From JAYQKL01 sp049889535 (GTDB lineage Bacteria; Pseudomonadota; Alphaproteobacteria; RS24), in NCBI GenBank assembly GCA_049889535.1, contig JBMHDF010000014.1, positions 1 to 42,859 of the forward strand: a stretch of DNA of 42,859 nt, written 5' to 3'. The notes beneath the pieces were generated by a model. The model was not told the origin of the DNA. It worked only from the letters and a program-made list of their open reading frames with translations, and did not search any database. Positions 26,378-34,076 of this stretch are shown here, piece by piece. The position numbers and the translations under genes are program-made. Within the stretch, counting starts at the first letter, position 1. Every line of letters starts with the position of its first letter.

Positions 26378-26542
26378 ATCTTATTTTATATTAAAAAATT
26401 TGTCATAATATAGTTATTATTTCGATTTATTTTTCTGAAAATTATCATAAAAAATTAAAAAAACATAAAAAATTCAATATAATCAGAGAGTTAAAACATT
26501 TTTGCTTTCTATAAAAATAATGAATAAAAATGAAAATATTCA

Positions 26543-26570
26543 TTGTTTTTTATTTTTTATGTGCTATATA
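26543..26570 (+). promoter_or_regulatory. Candidate promoter for the 40-residue membrane peptide
   Basis: TTGTTT (26543-26548) and TATATA (26565-26570) with a 16-base spacer lie in a very AT-rich region. The start point would be near 26577, giving about 57 bases of leader before the ATG at 26635. An inverted repeat AATGAA-AATA-TTCATT (26529-26544) touches the -35. Confidence 0.45.
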
Positions 26571-26634
26571 TATATCCGTAAACAACATACTCCTTAACCA
26601 ATGTTTACGAGACTCAAACCGCAAGGAAAAATCG

Positions 26635-26757
26635 ATGCTAAACCTTTTTGATAAGATTAGAAAATTAGAAGCTGTTCCGACTATTATCACAGCCTTATTG
26701 GTGATTTACGGTATTGCTCTTTTAACAGACGACAGCAGACTGATATCGATTTTATAA
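26635..26757 (+). CDS. Small membrane peptide of 40 residues, unknown function
   Basis: The frame begins MLNLFDKIRKLEAVPTI with an amphipathic, basic N-terminus followed by one hydrophobic segment (about residues 14-31) and a short polar tail. AAGGAA lies seven bases before the ATG. The same frame is open further upstream to 26530, but the predicted promoter falls inside that extension, so the shorter form is preferred. I do not recognise a family. It is followed by a hairpin with a C-rich loop and a strong terminator, so it appears to be a self-contained transcription unit. Confidence 0.55.
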   Translation: MLNLFDKIRKLEAVPTIITALLVIYGIALLTDDSRLISIL

Positions 26758-26767
26758 ATTGTGGATA

Positions 26768-26803
26768 CTTATCTTTGAGTACCCCTCCCCCTCAAAGATT
26801 AAG
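26768..26803 (+). ncRNA. Hairpin with C-rich (anti-Shine-Dalgarno-like) loop in the 3' UTR; possible small RNA
   Basis: CTTATCTTTGAG (26768-26779) pairs with CTCAAAGA...TAAG (26791-26803) with one bulged T, closing an 11-base loop containing CCCCTCCCC. It lies between a 40-residue ORF and a strong terminator. Alphaproteobacterial small RNAs with C-rich loops (the 'cuckoo' type) are processed from transcripts of small-protein genes in this layout, but the loop is not an exact match to that motif and the protein is not DUF1127. Confidence 0.35.
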
Positions 26804-26809
26804 ATATGG

Positions 26810-26840
26810 AACGCTGGTGGCCCCCCCACCAGCGTTTTTT
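26810..26840 (+). terminator. Strong intrinsic terminator after the small membrane peptide
   Basis: AACGCTGGTGG (26810-26820) and CCACCAGCGTT (26826-26836) form a perfect 11-bp stem around CCCCC, followed by more T residues. It ends 15 bases before the stop of convergent tsaD. The U-tract exists only for rightward transcription. Confidence 0.92.
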
Positions 26841-26854
26841 ATTGCCTGCTTATT

Positions 26855-27955
26855 TCAAAAAGGTGGGGTGAGTTCGGTGAGTGGCCAGCGTGCCCGCGGC
26901 GCCAGAGTGAGTGGGTCAGACTGTCCATGCAGCAGCCTTTCCGCGCCTGCCCAAGCAATCATAGCAGCATTATCTGTGCAATATTGGGGCGGTGCGACCT
27001 CGAGGGTAAAATCATATGCGCTGGCAATTGTTGCAAGGCTTTCATATATAAATTGATTGGCCGCCACGCCCCCTGCAATGACTAAGTGATGCGCCTTTTC
27101 AGGATAATTCTCAGCAAATCTTTGCATGGCATTGACGCAGCGCTCGCTTAAGCAATCCGTGAGAGCTGTTTGAAAGCTGGCCGCAAGATTGGCAATATCT
27201 TGTTCACTTACTGGCTCCATTGCTTTGGCTTTCATGCGCAGGGCTGTTTTCAAACCCGAAAAGGAAAAATTACAACTACCATCATGTTTTAGCGGGCGTG
27301 GTAATGGAACCGCTTGGGGGTCGCCAAGTCGTGCATACTTTTCAATTTCGGGGCCGCCCGGATAGCCTAAGCCCATGAGCTTGGCTGCTTTGTCAAAGGC
27401 TTCACCTGCGGCATCATCCAATGTGCTGCCATAAATTTCATAATCGCCCAAACCATGCACACATATAAGCTGGCAATGCCCGCCAGAGACCAGCAACACC
27501 AGATAGGGGAAGGGCATAAGCTGCGTTTGCTGGCTGGTCAGGCGTATGGTTAGCACATGCGCCTCAAGGTGGTTGATACCCATAAATGGTTTTTGCGCCG
27601 CCAAAGCCAGTGATTTGCCAGTAACCAGCCCGACCATTACCCCGCCAATCAGGCCGGGCCCAGCCGTCGCTGCAATGGCATCCAGCTCTGATAAAGAGCA
27701 ATTGGCCTCTTGCAGTGCGGTTTCAATTAGCCCATCAAGTTTGGTGACATGGGCGCGCGCGGCAATCTCAGGCACGACACCGCCATAAGGCTCATGGTCG
27801 TCAATCTGGCTGAACACCTGATTGGATAAAACCTCACCCTCAATCATGCGCGTTTCATTTTCCTGAGGGTCAAAAGCGCGCAAGCGGACAATCGCCGCTG
27901 CGGTTTCATCGCAACTGGTTTCCAGCCCCAGAACCTTTATTTCTTTAACCGTCAT
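26855..27955 (-). CDS. tsaD: tRNA N6-adenosine threonylcarbamoyltransferase
   Basis: A 366-residue Kae1/TsaD protein that transfers threonylcarbamoyl to A37 of ANN-decoding tRNAs. It shows VLGLETSCDETAAAIV at the start, the metal-binding GINHLEAHVL, LVLLVSGGHCQL, LGYPGGPEIEKYA, HLVIAGGVAANQ and the C-terminal YCTDNAAMIAWAG. No strong Shine-Dalgarno precedes the ATG at 27955. It is divergent from hemC (112 bases between starts), the common alphaproteobacterial layout. Confidence 0.97.
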   Translation of the reverse strand: MTVKEIKVLGLETSCDETAAAIVRLRAFDPQENETRMIEGEVLSNQVFSQIDDHEPYGGVVPEIAARAHVTKLDGLIETALQEANCSLSELDAIAATAGPGLIGGVMVGLVTGKSLALAAQKPFMGINHLEAHVLTIRLTSQQTQLMPFPYLVLLVSGGHCQLICVHGLGDYEIYGSTLDDAAGEAFDKAAKLMGLGYPGGPEIEKYARLGDPQAVPLPRPLKHDGSCNFSFSGLKTALRMKAKAMEPVSEQDIANLAASFQTALTDCLSERCVNAMQRFAENYPEKAHHLVIAGGVAANQFIYESLATIASAYDFTLEVAPPQYCTDNAAMIAWAGAERLLHGQSDPLTLAPRARWPLTELTPPF

Positions 27956-28067
27956 AGAATCGCTCAGATTTATAATTCCTGCTTGTTATGTAGCGGATAA
28001 TCGGCATTATGCCAATATAAGCCTTTGTTATGAATAATGTTCTGATTTATATTTTGGTGAAACTTTG

Positions 28068-29096
28068 ATGCGTGATGTGATTAAAATTGGCACCCGAAAA
28101 TCGCCCCTCGCGATGGCGCAAACCGCGCAATTTGTTGACGCATTTTGCGCGGCATTAGGGTTGCCTCGCGCGCATGTCGAAATCATTGGTCTTAGCACAA
28201 GAGGCGATGAAATTCTCGACCAACCTTTAGCTGAAATTGGGGGTAAGGGCTTATTCACCCAAGAATTAGAAGCCGGTTTGCAATCTGGTGCTTTAGATAT
28301 GGCTGTGCATTCTTTAAAAGATTTACCAACGAAAATGCCAGAGGGTTTGGCGCTGGGCTGTGTGCCGCGCCGCGAGGATCCGCGCGATGTTTTGGTGATG
28401 ATAGACCCGCCGGCGCAGGCGCATGAGTTGCTGCAAGAGACCGGTATGTTGGTTGATTTTGAGCTGCTTCCTGAAGGTGCGGTGATTGGCTCTGCCTCTT
28501 TGCGCCGCACGGCACAAATTTTAAACCAGCGCCCCGATTTGGAAACCCAATCTTTGCGCGGTAATGTTGCAACGCGCATTAAAAAACTATCCTCAAAAGA
28601 CGGGCCGCAAGCCACGCTATTGGCGCAGGCAGGCTTAAATCGTTTGCAAAAATCGTCAGCTCAACCAGCGATAAAACAGGGGGCGGGCGTAGGGTTTTTT
28701 CCGCTTGCCCCGCATGCGATGTTGCCCGCTGCAGGCCAAGGCGCATTAGGGATACAATGTCGTGCCGATGATGCCGCGCTACTGGATAAATTGCTACATG
28801 TTGATTGCTTATTCACGCGCTGTTGTGTGACGGCAGAGCGGACATATTTGGGCGCGTTAGAAGGCTCGTGCCGCACCCCGATTGCGGCTTTTGCGCAAAT
28901 ACAAAATGACGCGCTGGTGCTTATGACCCGTCTTTTATCCGATGATGGGGCAGAAATTTATGAGCATCAAGAAACATATGCAATTGATATGAGCGCATCC
29001 AGAGGTGACGTTCTAGCGCTGGCTGAAGAGCTTGGCTTGGCCGCAGCGCATCAGGCGCGGCAAGACCGGCCTGACCTTTTGCCAAAAGTCGAATAA
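28068..29096 (+). CDS. hemC: Hydroxymethylbilane synthase (porphobilinogen deaminase)
   Basis: A 342-residue enzyme polymerising four porphobilinogens to hydroxymethylbilane. It shows IGTRKSPLAMAQTAQFVDAF, HSLKDLPTKMPEGL, the SASLRRTAQIL substrate-binding arginines and the cofactor-attachment cysteine in LEGSCRTPIAAFA. It is some 30 residues longer than the E. coli enzyme, partly from extra sequence after DVLVMIDPP and after AGLNRLQ. The ATG at 28068 is preferred over a TTG one codon earlier. hemD follows after 10 bases. Confidence 0.96.
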   Translation: MRDVIKIGTRKSPLAMAQTAQFVDAFCAALGLPRAHVEIIGLSTRGDEILDQPLAEIGGKGLFTQELEAGLQSGALDMAVHSLKDLPTKMPEGLALGCVPRREDPRDVLVMIDPPAQAHELLQETGMLVDFELLPEGAVIGSASLRRTAQILNQRPDLETQSLRGNVATRIKKLSSKDGPQATLLAQAGLNRLQKSSAQPAIKQGAGVGFFPLAPHAMLPAAGQGALGIQCRADDAALLDKLLHVDCLFTRCCVTAERTYLGALEGSCRTPIAAFAQIQNDALVLMTRLLSDDGAEIYEHQETYAIDMSASRGDVLALAEELGLAAAHQARQDRPDLLPKVE

Positions 29097-29106
29097 ACGG
29101 AACCAC

Positions 29107-29865
29107 ATGATGGTCAACAAAAAAACCATTTTGATTACCCGTCCGGCAGAAGATGCTGATGATTTGCAGCAAAAATTGGAAGCGCGGGGCTATCATGTTT
29201 TGTCATCGCCAGTCATTGAAATAAATTATGACGGCGTGGATATGCAAAAAGCGGATTTTTCTCAAATTGCGGGTCATGATGTTTATGCATTTACCAGCGC
29301 TAATGGGGTTCGCGCGGCCGCATATCATAATCTGCCAAAGCGTTACGCTTTTGCTGTAGGACCTGCGACCTATAATTGCTGTCAGGAATTTGGGTTTGAT
29401 GCGCGCAAGGCCGATGGTGATGTGGCCGCTTTGGCAGATTTGATTGTAACCTCTGCCCAACAAAAATTAGTGCCTGCGGATGCGGTCATTTGGCATGTTG
29501 CAGGGCGCGATAAGGCTGGTGATTTGATTGGCACGCTCACCCAAAAAGGGTTTTCGGCTAAGGCATTAAATCTATATCAGGCGCAGGCCAGAGAGAATTT
29601 TACGCCGCGCGCTTTGGCCGCTTTATCGCAACATGAAATATCTGCAGTCCTGCTTTATTCCAAACGAAGTGCGCAAATATTTTTTGATTTGATAGCGGCC
29701 CATAATCTGACGGAGATTTTACGCGTTCAAAATTTGGTCTTTTTCTGTTTATCACCAAATGTTGCTGACATATGTCAGCAGGCTGGTTTTACACGGCTTT
29801 ATGTTGCCCCCACACCAGATGAAGCAGCTTTGGTGGATTGTTTAGATGTATTATCTTCACTCTAG
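29107..29865 (+). CDS. hemD: Uroporphyrinogen-III synthase
   Basis: A 252-residue two-lobed protein that closes hydroxymethylbilane to uroporphyrinogen III. The family is poorly conserved, but ILITRPAEDADDLQQKLEAR, AFTSANGVRAA, AVGPATYNCCQEFGF and VLLYSKRSAQIFFDL are typical. It follows hemC and precedes the Mic60/hemY pair, which confirms the call. Two adjacent ATGs (29107, 29110) are possible starts. A terminator overlaps the stop codon. Confidence 0.92.
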   Translation: MMVNKKTILITRPAEDADDLQQKLEARGYHVLSSPVIEINYDGVDMQKADFSQIAGHDVYAFTSANGVRAAAYHNLPKRYAFAVGPATYNCCQEFGFDARKADGDVAALADLIVTSAQQKLVPADAVIWHVAGRDKAGDLIGTLTQKGFSAKALNLYQAQARENFTPRALAALSQHEISAVLLYSKRSAQIFFDLIAAHNLTEILRVQNLVFFCLSPNVADICQQAGFTRLYVAPTPDEAALVDCLDVLSSL

Positions 29866-29880
29866 TGAGAGTGGTTTTTT
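29858..29880 (+). terminator. Intrinsic terminator at the hemD stop codon
   Basis: CACTCT (29858-29863) and AGAGTG (29868-29873) form a hairpin around AGTG, followed by GTTTTTT. The stem includes the hemD stop codon at 29863-29865. The short stem suggests partial read-through into the Mic60 gene. Confidence 0.65.
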
Positions 29881-29966
29881 ATCTCTTTTTTGAAAAAAGA
29901 AAATTATTTGGTTTTGATAAATCAGGTTAAAATAATCTCAATGCAAAATAAGCGATTGATATATGC

Positions 29967-31076
29967 ATGGCAGGAAAACGCAAAAAACCCGAACCCGAAA
30001 TTTTAACGCCTGAAAATAATAAACCAAAGCAGGGGCGTCAAAAGCGGGATGCGACCCAAGACGCGACCCAATCTGGCGCGCCTATTATTGATATGGGCGG
30101 GTCGAAAAAATCAAGCTTTGGTGCGGGGCTTTTTTGGGGTGTGCTGGGTGGATTGATTGGCAGCATTGGCATTCTTGTGTTTCTCTATGCAGCCCATATG
30201 GTGAATATGCCTCTATCGTCTCCTTTTATCCCGCATCATCAAGAAAAACTGTCAGAAATTGAGGCACGACTTTCAACGGCTGAAAATAATCAACAAAGAG
30301 TGGAAGCGGCTTTAGATGTTTTTGCCGATATGGATACGCGGCTGGGTGATGTGAAGGCGCAATTTGCTGAGAATAAGGCTGTGACAGAAAATAATGAGCG
30401 AACACAAATGGCCCAAATACAGCAAAATATGATTGCTTTACAGCGCGTGCAAAAGCAAGTCGAGCTTTTGAAAACAGCAAAAAACATTTCTCCGCCGCCG
30501 CCGCTTGATGACGCCGCCACGCCGCTAATCTGGCAGTCAATATTACTAGCGCAATTAGGCCATGCGGTGATATTGGGGCAGCCTTATGCGCTCGAATTGT
30601 CGGCTCTTCAGCAAAATCTGCCACCAAAAGAGGCCGCGGCATTAAATATTTTATCCCCTTATGCTGATAATGGATTGCCGCCCCTCAATGCCTTGATTGT
30701 TGAGTATCAAACCCGCTTGCCCATTTTATTATCCAAATGGCGGCAGCAGCAGGCACAAGGTTTCTGGGGTACCACAAAAGCAATGTTGAAAAACTTTATC
30801 AGCATACGTCCGGTTGGTGATGCGACTGATAGTGGTGTGGGGGATGATGTCGAGCAGATACTTTGGCGTATTGATGACCAGTTAACTCAAATACAAAATG
30901 GTGGCATAAGGCTTGAGGGGCTTGAGAAAACGCAAAGCCTTTTAACGCGGTTGCCTGAAAATGTGCAGACTGATTTATCTGATTGGCGTGAAAAAATAAA
31001 GGCACGCATGGCGGCAGAAACTTTATTAATGAGCTTATCTGGTAGAATATCTGCAGCACAAAACAGGGGGCCCTAA
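29967..31076 (+). CDS. Alphaproteobacterial Mic60/mitofilin-domain inner-membrane protein
   Basis: A 369-residue protein with a charged, Lys/Pro/Gln-rich cytoplasmic N-terminus (about 1-50), one membrane segment (about 54-77), a coiled coil (about 85-170: EKLSEIEARL, ENNQQRVEAALDV) and a C-terminal mitofilin-like helical region (ILLAQLGHAVILGQPYALEL). This architecture and the location between hemD and hemY mark the bacterial Mic60 homologue, the protein thought to shape inner-membrane folds and contact the outer membrane. The stop overlaps the hemY start (TAATG). No clear Shine-Dalgarno. Confidence 0.85.
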   Translation: MAGKRKKPEPEILTPENNKPKQGRQKRDATQDATQSGAPIIDMGGSKKSSFGAGLFWGVLGGLIGSIGILVFLYAAHMVNMPLSSPFIPHHQEKLSEIEARLSTAENNQQRVEAALDVFADMDTRLGDVKAQFAENKAVTENNERTQMAQIQQNMIALQRVQKQVELLKTAKNISPPPPLDDAATPLIWQSILLAQLGHAVILGQPYALELSALQQNLPPKEAAALNILSPYADNGLPPLNALIVEYQTRLPILLSKWRQQQAQGFWGTTKAMLKNFISIRPVGDATDSGVGDDVEQILWRIDDQLTQIQNGGIRLEGLEKTQSLLTRLPENVQTDLSDWREKIKARMAAETLLMSLSGRISAAQNRGP

Positions 31077-32476
31077 TGCGCCGGCTTTTGGTTTCACTCA
31101 TCGCACTCACAGCTATAGGCTTGGCCGCAATTTGGGTGCGCGCCAATCCAGGCTCTGTGCAGTTTATCTGGCAAGGCTATGAGGTGCGTATTTCCGGCGC
31201 ATTATTTTTATTATTCGCGTTTATTTTTGCGATCTCGCTTTTGTCTTTAGCGGGCTTGTTTCGTTATATACGTGATTGGCCAAAACGTTTACGCGCGCGG
31301 CGTCAACGCCAACGTCAAGAAGAAGTGACGCATGCAGTGGCATCGGGCATGATGGCGCTTTCAGATGGGCGCAGTGGCGAGGCAGCCCAAGCAGCACTCA
31401 AAGCGCGAAAAGCACTACCTAATGACAGTTTATCGCTTATGCTTTCGGCGCAAGCGGCGCGGCTAAATGGTCAATATGATGAAGAGGAGGCGCATTATCG
31501 GCGCATGATTGGCGAGGACCAATCTGAAAGTGATGGCCAGACAGGGCTGATTGGTTTGCGAGGTCTCTTGCGCCTTGCGCTTGAAAAAAACGATGCCCAT
31601 GCGGTGCGGGTGCATGCGCAACGCGCTTTGACTTTGGCGCCAAAAACCAGCTGGGCTTTAGAGGCAATGTTTCTGCTTGAAGCGCAGAAAGGTCATTGGG
31701 ATAAGGCGCATCATTGGTTGTTCGAACTGAGCAAAACGGGCGACCTTGAAAAGCCAGAATTTAATCGTCGTCAGGCCGTTTTACTGGTCGCGGCCGCACA
31801 AGATCTAGGCGCAACCGAGCAGGCAGAAGATCGTCAGCAAGCTGTCAAGAATATCCAAAAGGCACTCAAATTAGCCCCTGATTTCACACCTGCTTTTCGT
31901 TTGGGCGCTCGATTTTTAGCTGGTGAGAAAGCCACTCAAAAAAGAAAATTAGCTCGCCAGATTGAAAAAAACTGGAAACGGCATCCAAACCCCGAACTGG
32001 CCAAAGCCTATCAACAGATTTATCCGGGCCGTTCGGCTTTGCAGCAGTTAAAAGCCATTCAAAAACTCACGGCCAGCAAACCGCAGCATATAGAAAGCCT
32101 TTATGCTTTGGCTGAGGCGGCAATCACCGCGCGGCGTTGGGGCTTGGCGCGGGTCATGCTGGAAACGGAAATTGCTAAAAAAGAAACTGATAGGGCGCTT
32201 GACCAGCGTTATTATCGGTTGATGGCCAAGCTTGAAAGTGGTGAGAATGAAAATGAAACCGCCGCGCGCGCCTGGCTTGATAAGGCTTTACGCGCCCCTG
32301 CTGGGCCTGGTTGGGTCAGCCCAATGGGGGAGCAGTCGGATTGGCAAGCTTTATGTCCACATACTGGCGCGTTTGATGCTTTTGAGTGGCAGCGCGGCGA
32401 TGAAAATAAAAAAGGGGTGACTTTGTCCGCCACCCCTTCTGCAAAAACCACCGCTCTTGCGCCTTCAAAACATTAG
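31076..32476 (+). CDS. hemY: HemY-family TPR membrane protein
   Basis: A 466-residue protein with two N-terminal membrane helices (about residues 3-22 and 41-65), the HemY_N signature PGSVQFIWQGYEVRIS and a long TPR-like helical repeat domain. Despite the name it is not the Bacillus protoporphyrinogen oxidase; it is a proteobacterial protein of unclear role in haem synthesis or membrane organisation. It is translationally coupled to the Mic60 gene, with AGGGGG before the ATG. Its last ~75 bases contain, on the opposite strand, a terminator for the convergent gene. Confidence 0.9.
   Translation: MRRLLVSLIALTAIGLAAIWVRANPGSVQFIWQGYEVRISGALFLLFAFIFAISLLSLAGLFRYIRDWPKRLRARRQRQRQEEVTHAVASGMMALSDGRSGEAAQAALKARKALPNDSLSLMLSAQAARLNGQYDEEEAHYRRMIGEDQSESDGQTGLIGLRGLLRLALEKNDAHAVRVHAQRALTLAPKTSWALEAMFLLEAQKGHWDKAHHWLFELSKTGDLEKPEFNRRQAVLLVAAAQDLGATEQAEDRQQAVKNIQKALKLAPDFTPAFRLGARFLAGEKATQKRKLARQIEKNWKRHPNPELAKAYQQIYPGRSALQQLKAIQKLTASKPQHIESLYALAEAAITARRWGLARVMLETEIAKKETDRALDQRYYRLMAKLESGENENETAARAWLDKALRAPAGPGWVSPMGEQSDWQALCPHTGAFDAFEWQRGDENKKGVTLSATPSAKTTALAPSKH
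32403..32438 (-). terminator. Leftward intrinsic terminator embedded in the 3' end of hemY
   Basis: Read on the minus strand, AAGGGGTG (32438-32431) and CACCCCTT (32419-32412) form an 8-bp perfect stem, followed by TTTTTATTTT. It lies about 55 bases past the stop of the convergent barrel gene and inside the hemY coding region, so it ends the antisense transcript. Confidence 0.8.
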
Positions 32477-32491
32477 GCTCGCCGCCAATTC

Positions 32492-33604
32492 TTAAAAACT
32501 AAAATGTGCCTGCACACCAAGACTATGGTCGAGGCTCATTTGTGGGCCGTGCAAATCTTCATATATTGGAGCTGTGATAAAAGCACTGAGACGGTCTTTT
32601 AAAGTGAGCCGCGCTGTGAGTGTGGCGCGCTGGCCGCCATAAAAACTTGTCTGAGCAGTTTGAATAGGCGCATTTATTTGCGCGTCTTTGCCATCAATAC
32701 TGGCCGCAGAACGCATATTCAAATCAAGGCTGGCCAGCATCTCACCGATTTGTCTGCCAATGGAAAGACCGGCTTCAATTTCATCGCCATAAGCATAGCC
32801 CTCATCCCCACGCCCCAAATGAATGCGTGCCGATAATGAAGTCACAATCCGCCAATCTCCTGTCGTAAAGTGACCCTGCAGGCCTGGCTTAATATCAAAT
32901 GTACCCGAGCCGAGCTGCATGCCATATGGTAAACGCTTCAATGCATATTGCCCCATTGGTGTCAGCACCACGCCTTGTTCATCAGTGCTGCCGGTCGGCA
33001 GGTTAAATTCCGCCATTGCGGTCCAGTGACCATGATTTGTCTGCCGAATAGGGCGCGCAAGTTTGACTTTAATATCACCAAGCCCTTCTGATGTGGTTTG
33101 AAACGCCCCAATCGCAGTGCCATTGGCATTATAGCTGCGGATGCGCATTTCTTTTTCAATATAAGGCACCATAATCATCAGATGCGTCTGGTTGGATAGC
33201 TTGGTCATGGCCCCTGCCATAATCATGAGGCTGTCCATCTCTTCTGGTACCATACGCAACTGGCTAAACATGCCACCATTTTGATTGGCGGTGGCGAGGA
33301 TTTGGGCATTGGTGGCATTATCCTGCCCGATTTTGCTGCCGCGCATATGCATTTGCATGACTTTTAACGAAAACTGAACGCTATTTGTTTCATGCCGTTG
33401 GTGACGGTCACGGTGGTCATGTTGATTTTGGCTTTCATGTTGACGGGTATATTCAGCCGCGCTTTCTAAGCTATACCCGCCCTCATCGTCACCAGATTCA
33501 CCGGCTAATGCATGTGGTGCGGCGAGAAAAAGCATAAAGCAAAGTGCGAATAGAGACTTTAAAAGCACTTGCGCTGGGTTTGAAAAAATATCTGTGTTTG
33601 TCAT
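32492..33604 (-). CDS. Outer-membrane beta-barrel-like protein with His- and Met-rich N-terminal region
   Basis: A 370-residue protein with a signal peptide (hydrophobic about 12-34, cleavage near ALA-G), a His-rich segment (five His between residues 56 and 71) and Met-rich stretches (MQMHMRG, SLMIMAGAM, HLMIMVPY). The rest alternates short beta-strands (GLGDIKVKLARP, AEFNLPTGSTDEQ) and ends in VQAHFSF, an outer-membrane assembly signature. It resembles 'MetA-pathway/transporter' barrels seen near copper genes in other bacteria, so metal handling is possible; no metal gene is next to it here. Terminator lies inside hemY. Confidence 0.65.
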   Translation of the reverse strand: MTNTDIFSNPAQVLLKSLFALCFMLFLAAPHALAGESGDDEGGYSLESAAEYTRQHESQNQHDHRDRHQRHETNSVQFSLKVMQMHMRGSKIGQDNATNAQILATANQNGGMFSQLRMVPEEMDSLMIMAGAMTKLSNQTHLMIMVPYIEKEMRIRSYNANGTAIGAFQTTSEGLGDIKVKLARPIRQTNHGHWTAMAEFNLPTGSTDEQGVVLTPMGQYALKRLPYGMQLGSGTFDIKPGLQGHFTTGDWRIVTSLSARIHLGRGDEGYAYGDEIEAGLSIGRQIGEMLASLDLNMRSAASIDGKDAQINAPIQTAQTSFYGGQRATLTARLTLKDRLSAFITAPIYEDLHGPQMSLDHSLGVQAHFSF

Positions 33605-33797
33605 GGTCTTTTTATTGCAAATCCTTATTCGTTGCTGGCGTGAGCCAAGTTCATCATGCTTGCTCTTTTAGACCCAATTTGTGGAAATTTTAAGGCAGAT
33701 TGCACAAATGCGAGAAAATGCCGCAAGTTTTCCTACCCAGAGACTTGCGCCTTACGCGCAGGCGCATTACATAAGGATAAGGCATATGGAGGATTTT

Positions 33798-34076
33798 ATG
33801 TATTCCGTCTTAACGCTCATATCAAGGCTGATTGATTTTTACAGCCTGATTATCTTTGCCAGCGTCATCATGTCTTGGCTTGTGGCGTTTGATATTGTGA
33901 ATATTCGCAACCGTTTTGTTTATAATGTGGCGCAATTTATCAATCAAATGACAGAGCCGCTTTTCCGGCAAATTCGTCGGGTCTTGCCGCCAATTGGCGG
34001 GCTTGACCTGTCGCCGATTATTGTCATTTTTGGGCTTTGGTTTATCCGCGACTTGTTATGGGAAATCTTTGGATGA
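33798..34076 (+). CDS. YggT family membrane protein
   Basis: A 92-residue protein with two membrane helices (about 10-30 and 70-88) flanking the conserved TEPLFRQIRRVLPPIGGLDLSP. YggT proteins are thought to act in osmotic or envelope homeostasis and cell division, without an assigned reaction. The ATG at 33798 is chosen because GGAGG lies six bases upstream; upstream in-frame ATGs would give an unlikely N-terminus. Its stop overlaps the folD start (ATGA). The DUF167 gene that often sits between yggT and folD is absent. Confidence 0.9.
   Translation: MYSVLTLISRLIDFYSLIIFASVIMSWLVAFDIVNIRNRFVYNVAQFINQMTEPLFRQIRRVLPPIGGLDLSPIIVIFGLWFIRDLLWEIFG

Noticed and set aside
26530..26634. Longer N-terminal extension of the 40-residue membrane peptide
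   Set aside because: The best promoter lies within it and the only good ribosome-binding site is before the ATG at 26635.
28028..28615. 195-codon open frame opposite hemC
   Set aside because: It is a shadow of the hemC coding sequence; the hemC protein is fully conserved and the opposite frame shows no known motif.
31076..32476. hemY as protoporphyrinogen oxidase
   Set aside because: The protein has two membrane helices and TPR-like repeats and no FAD-binding motif, so it is the unrelated proteobacterial HemY.
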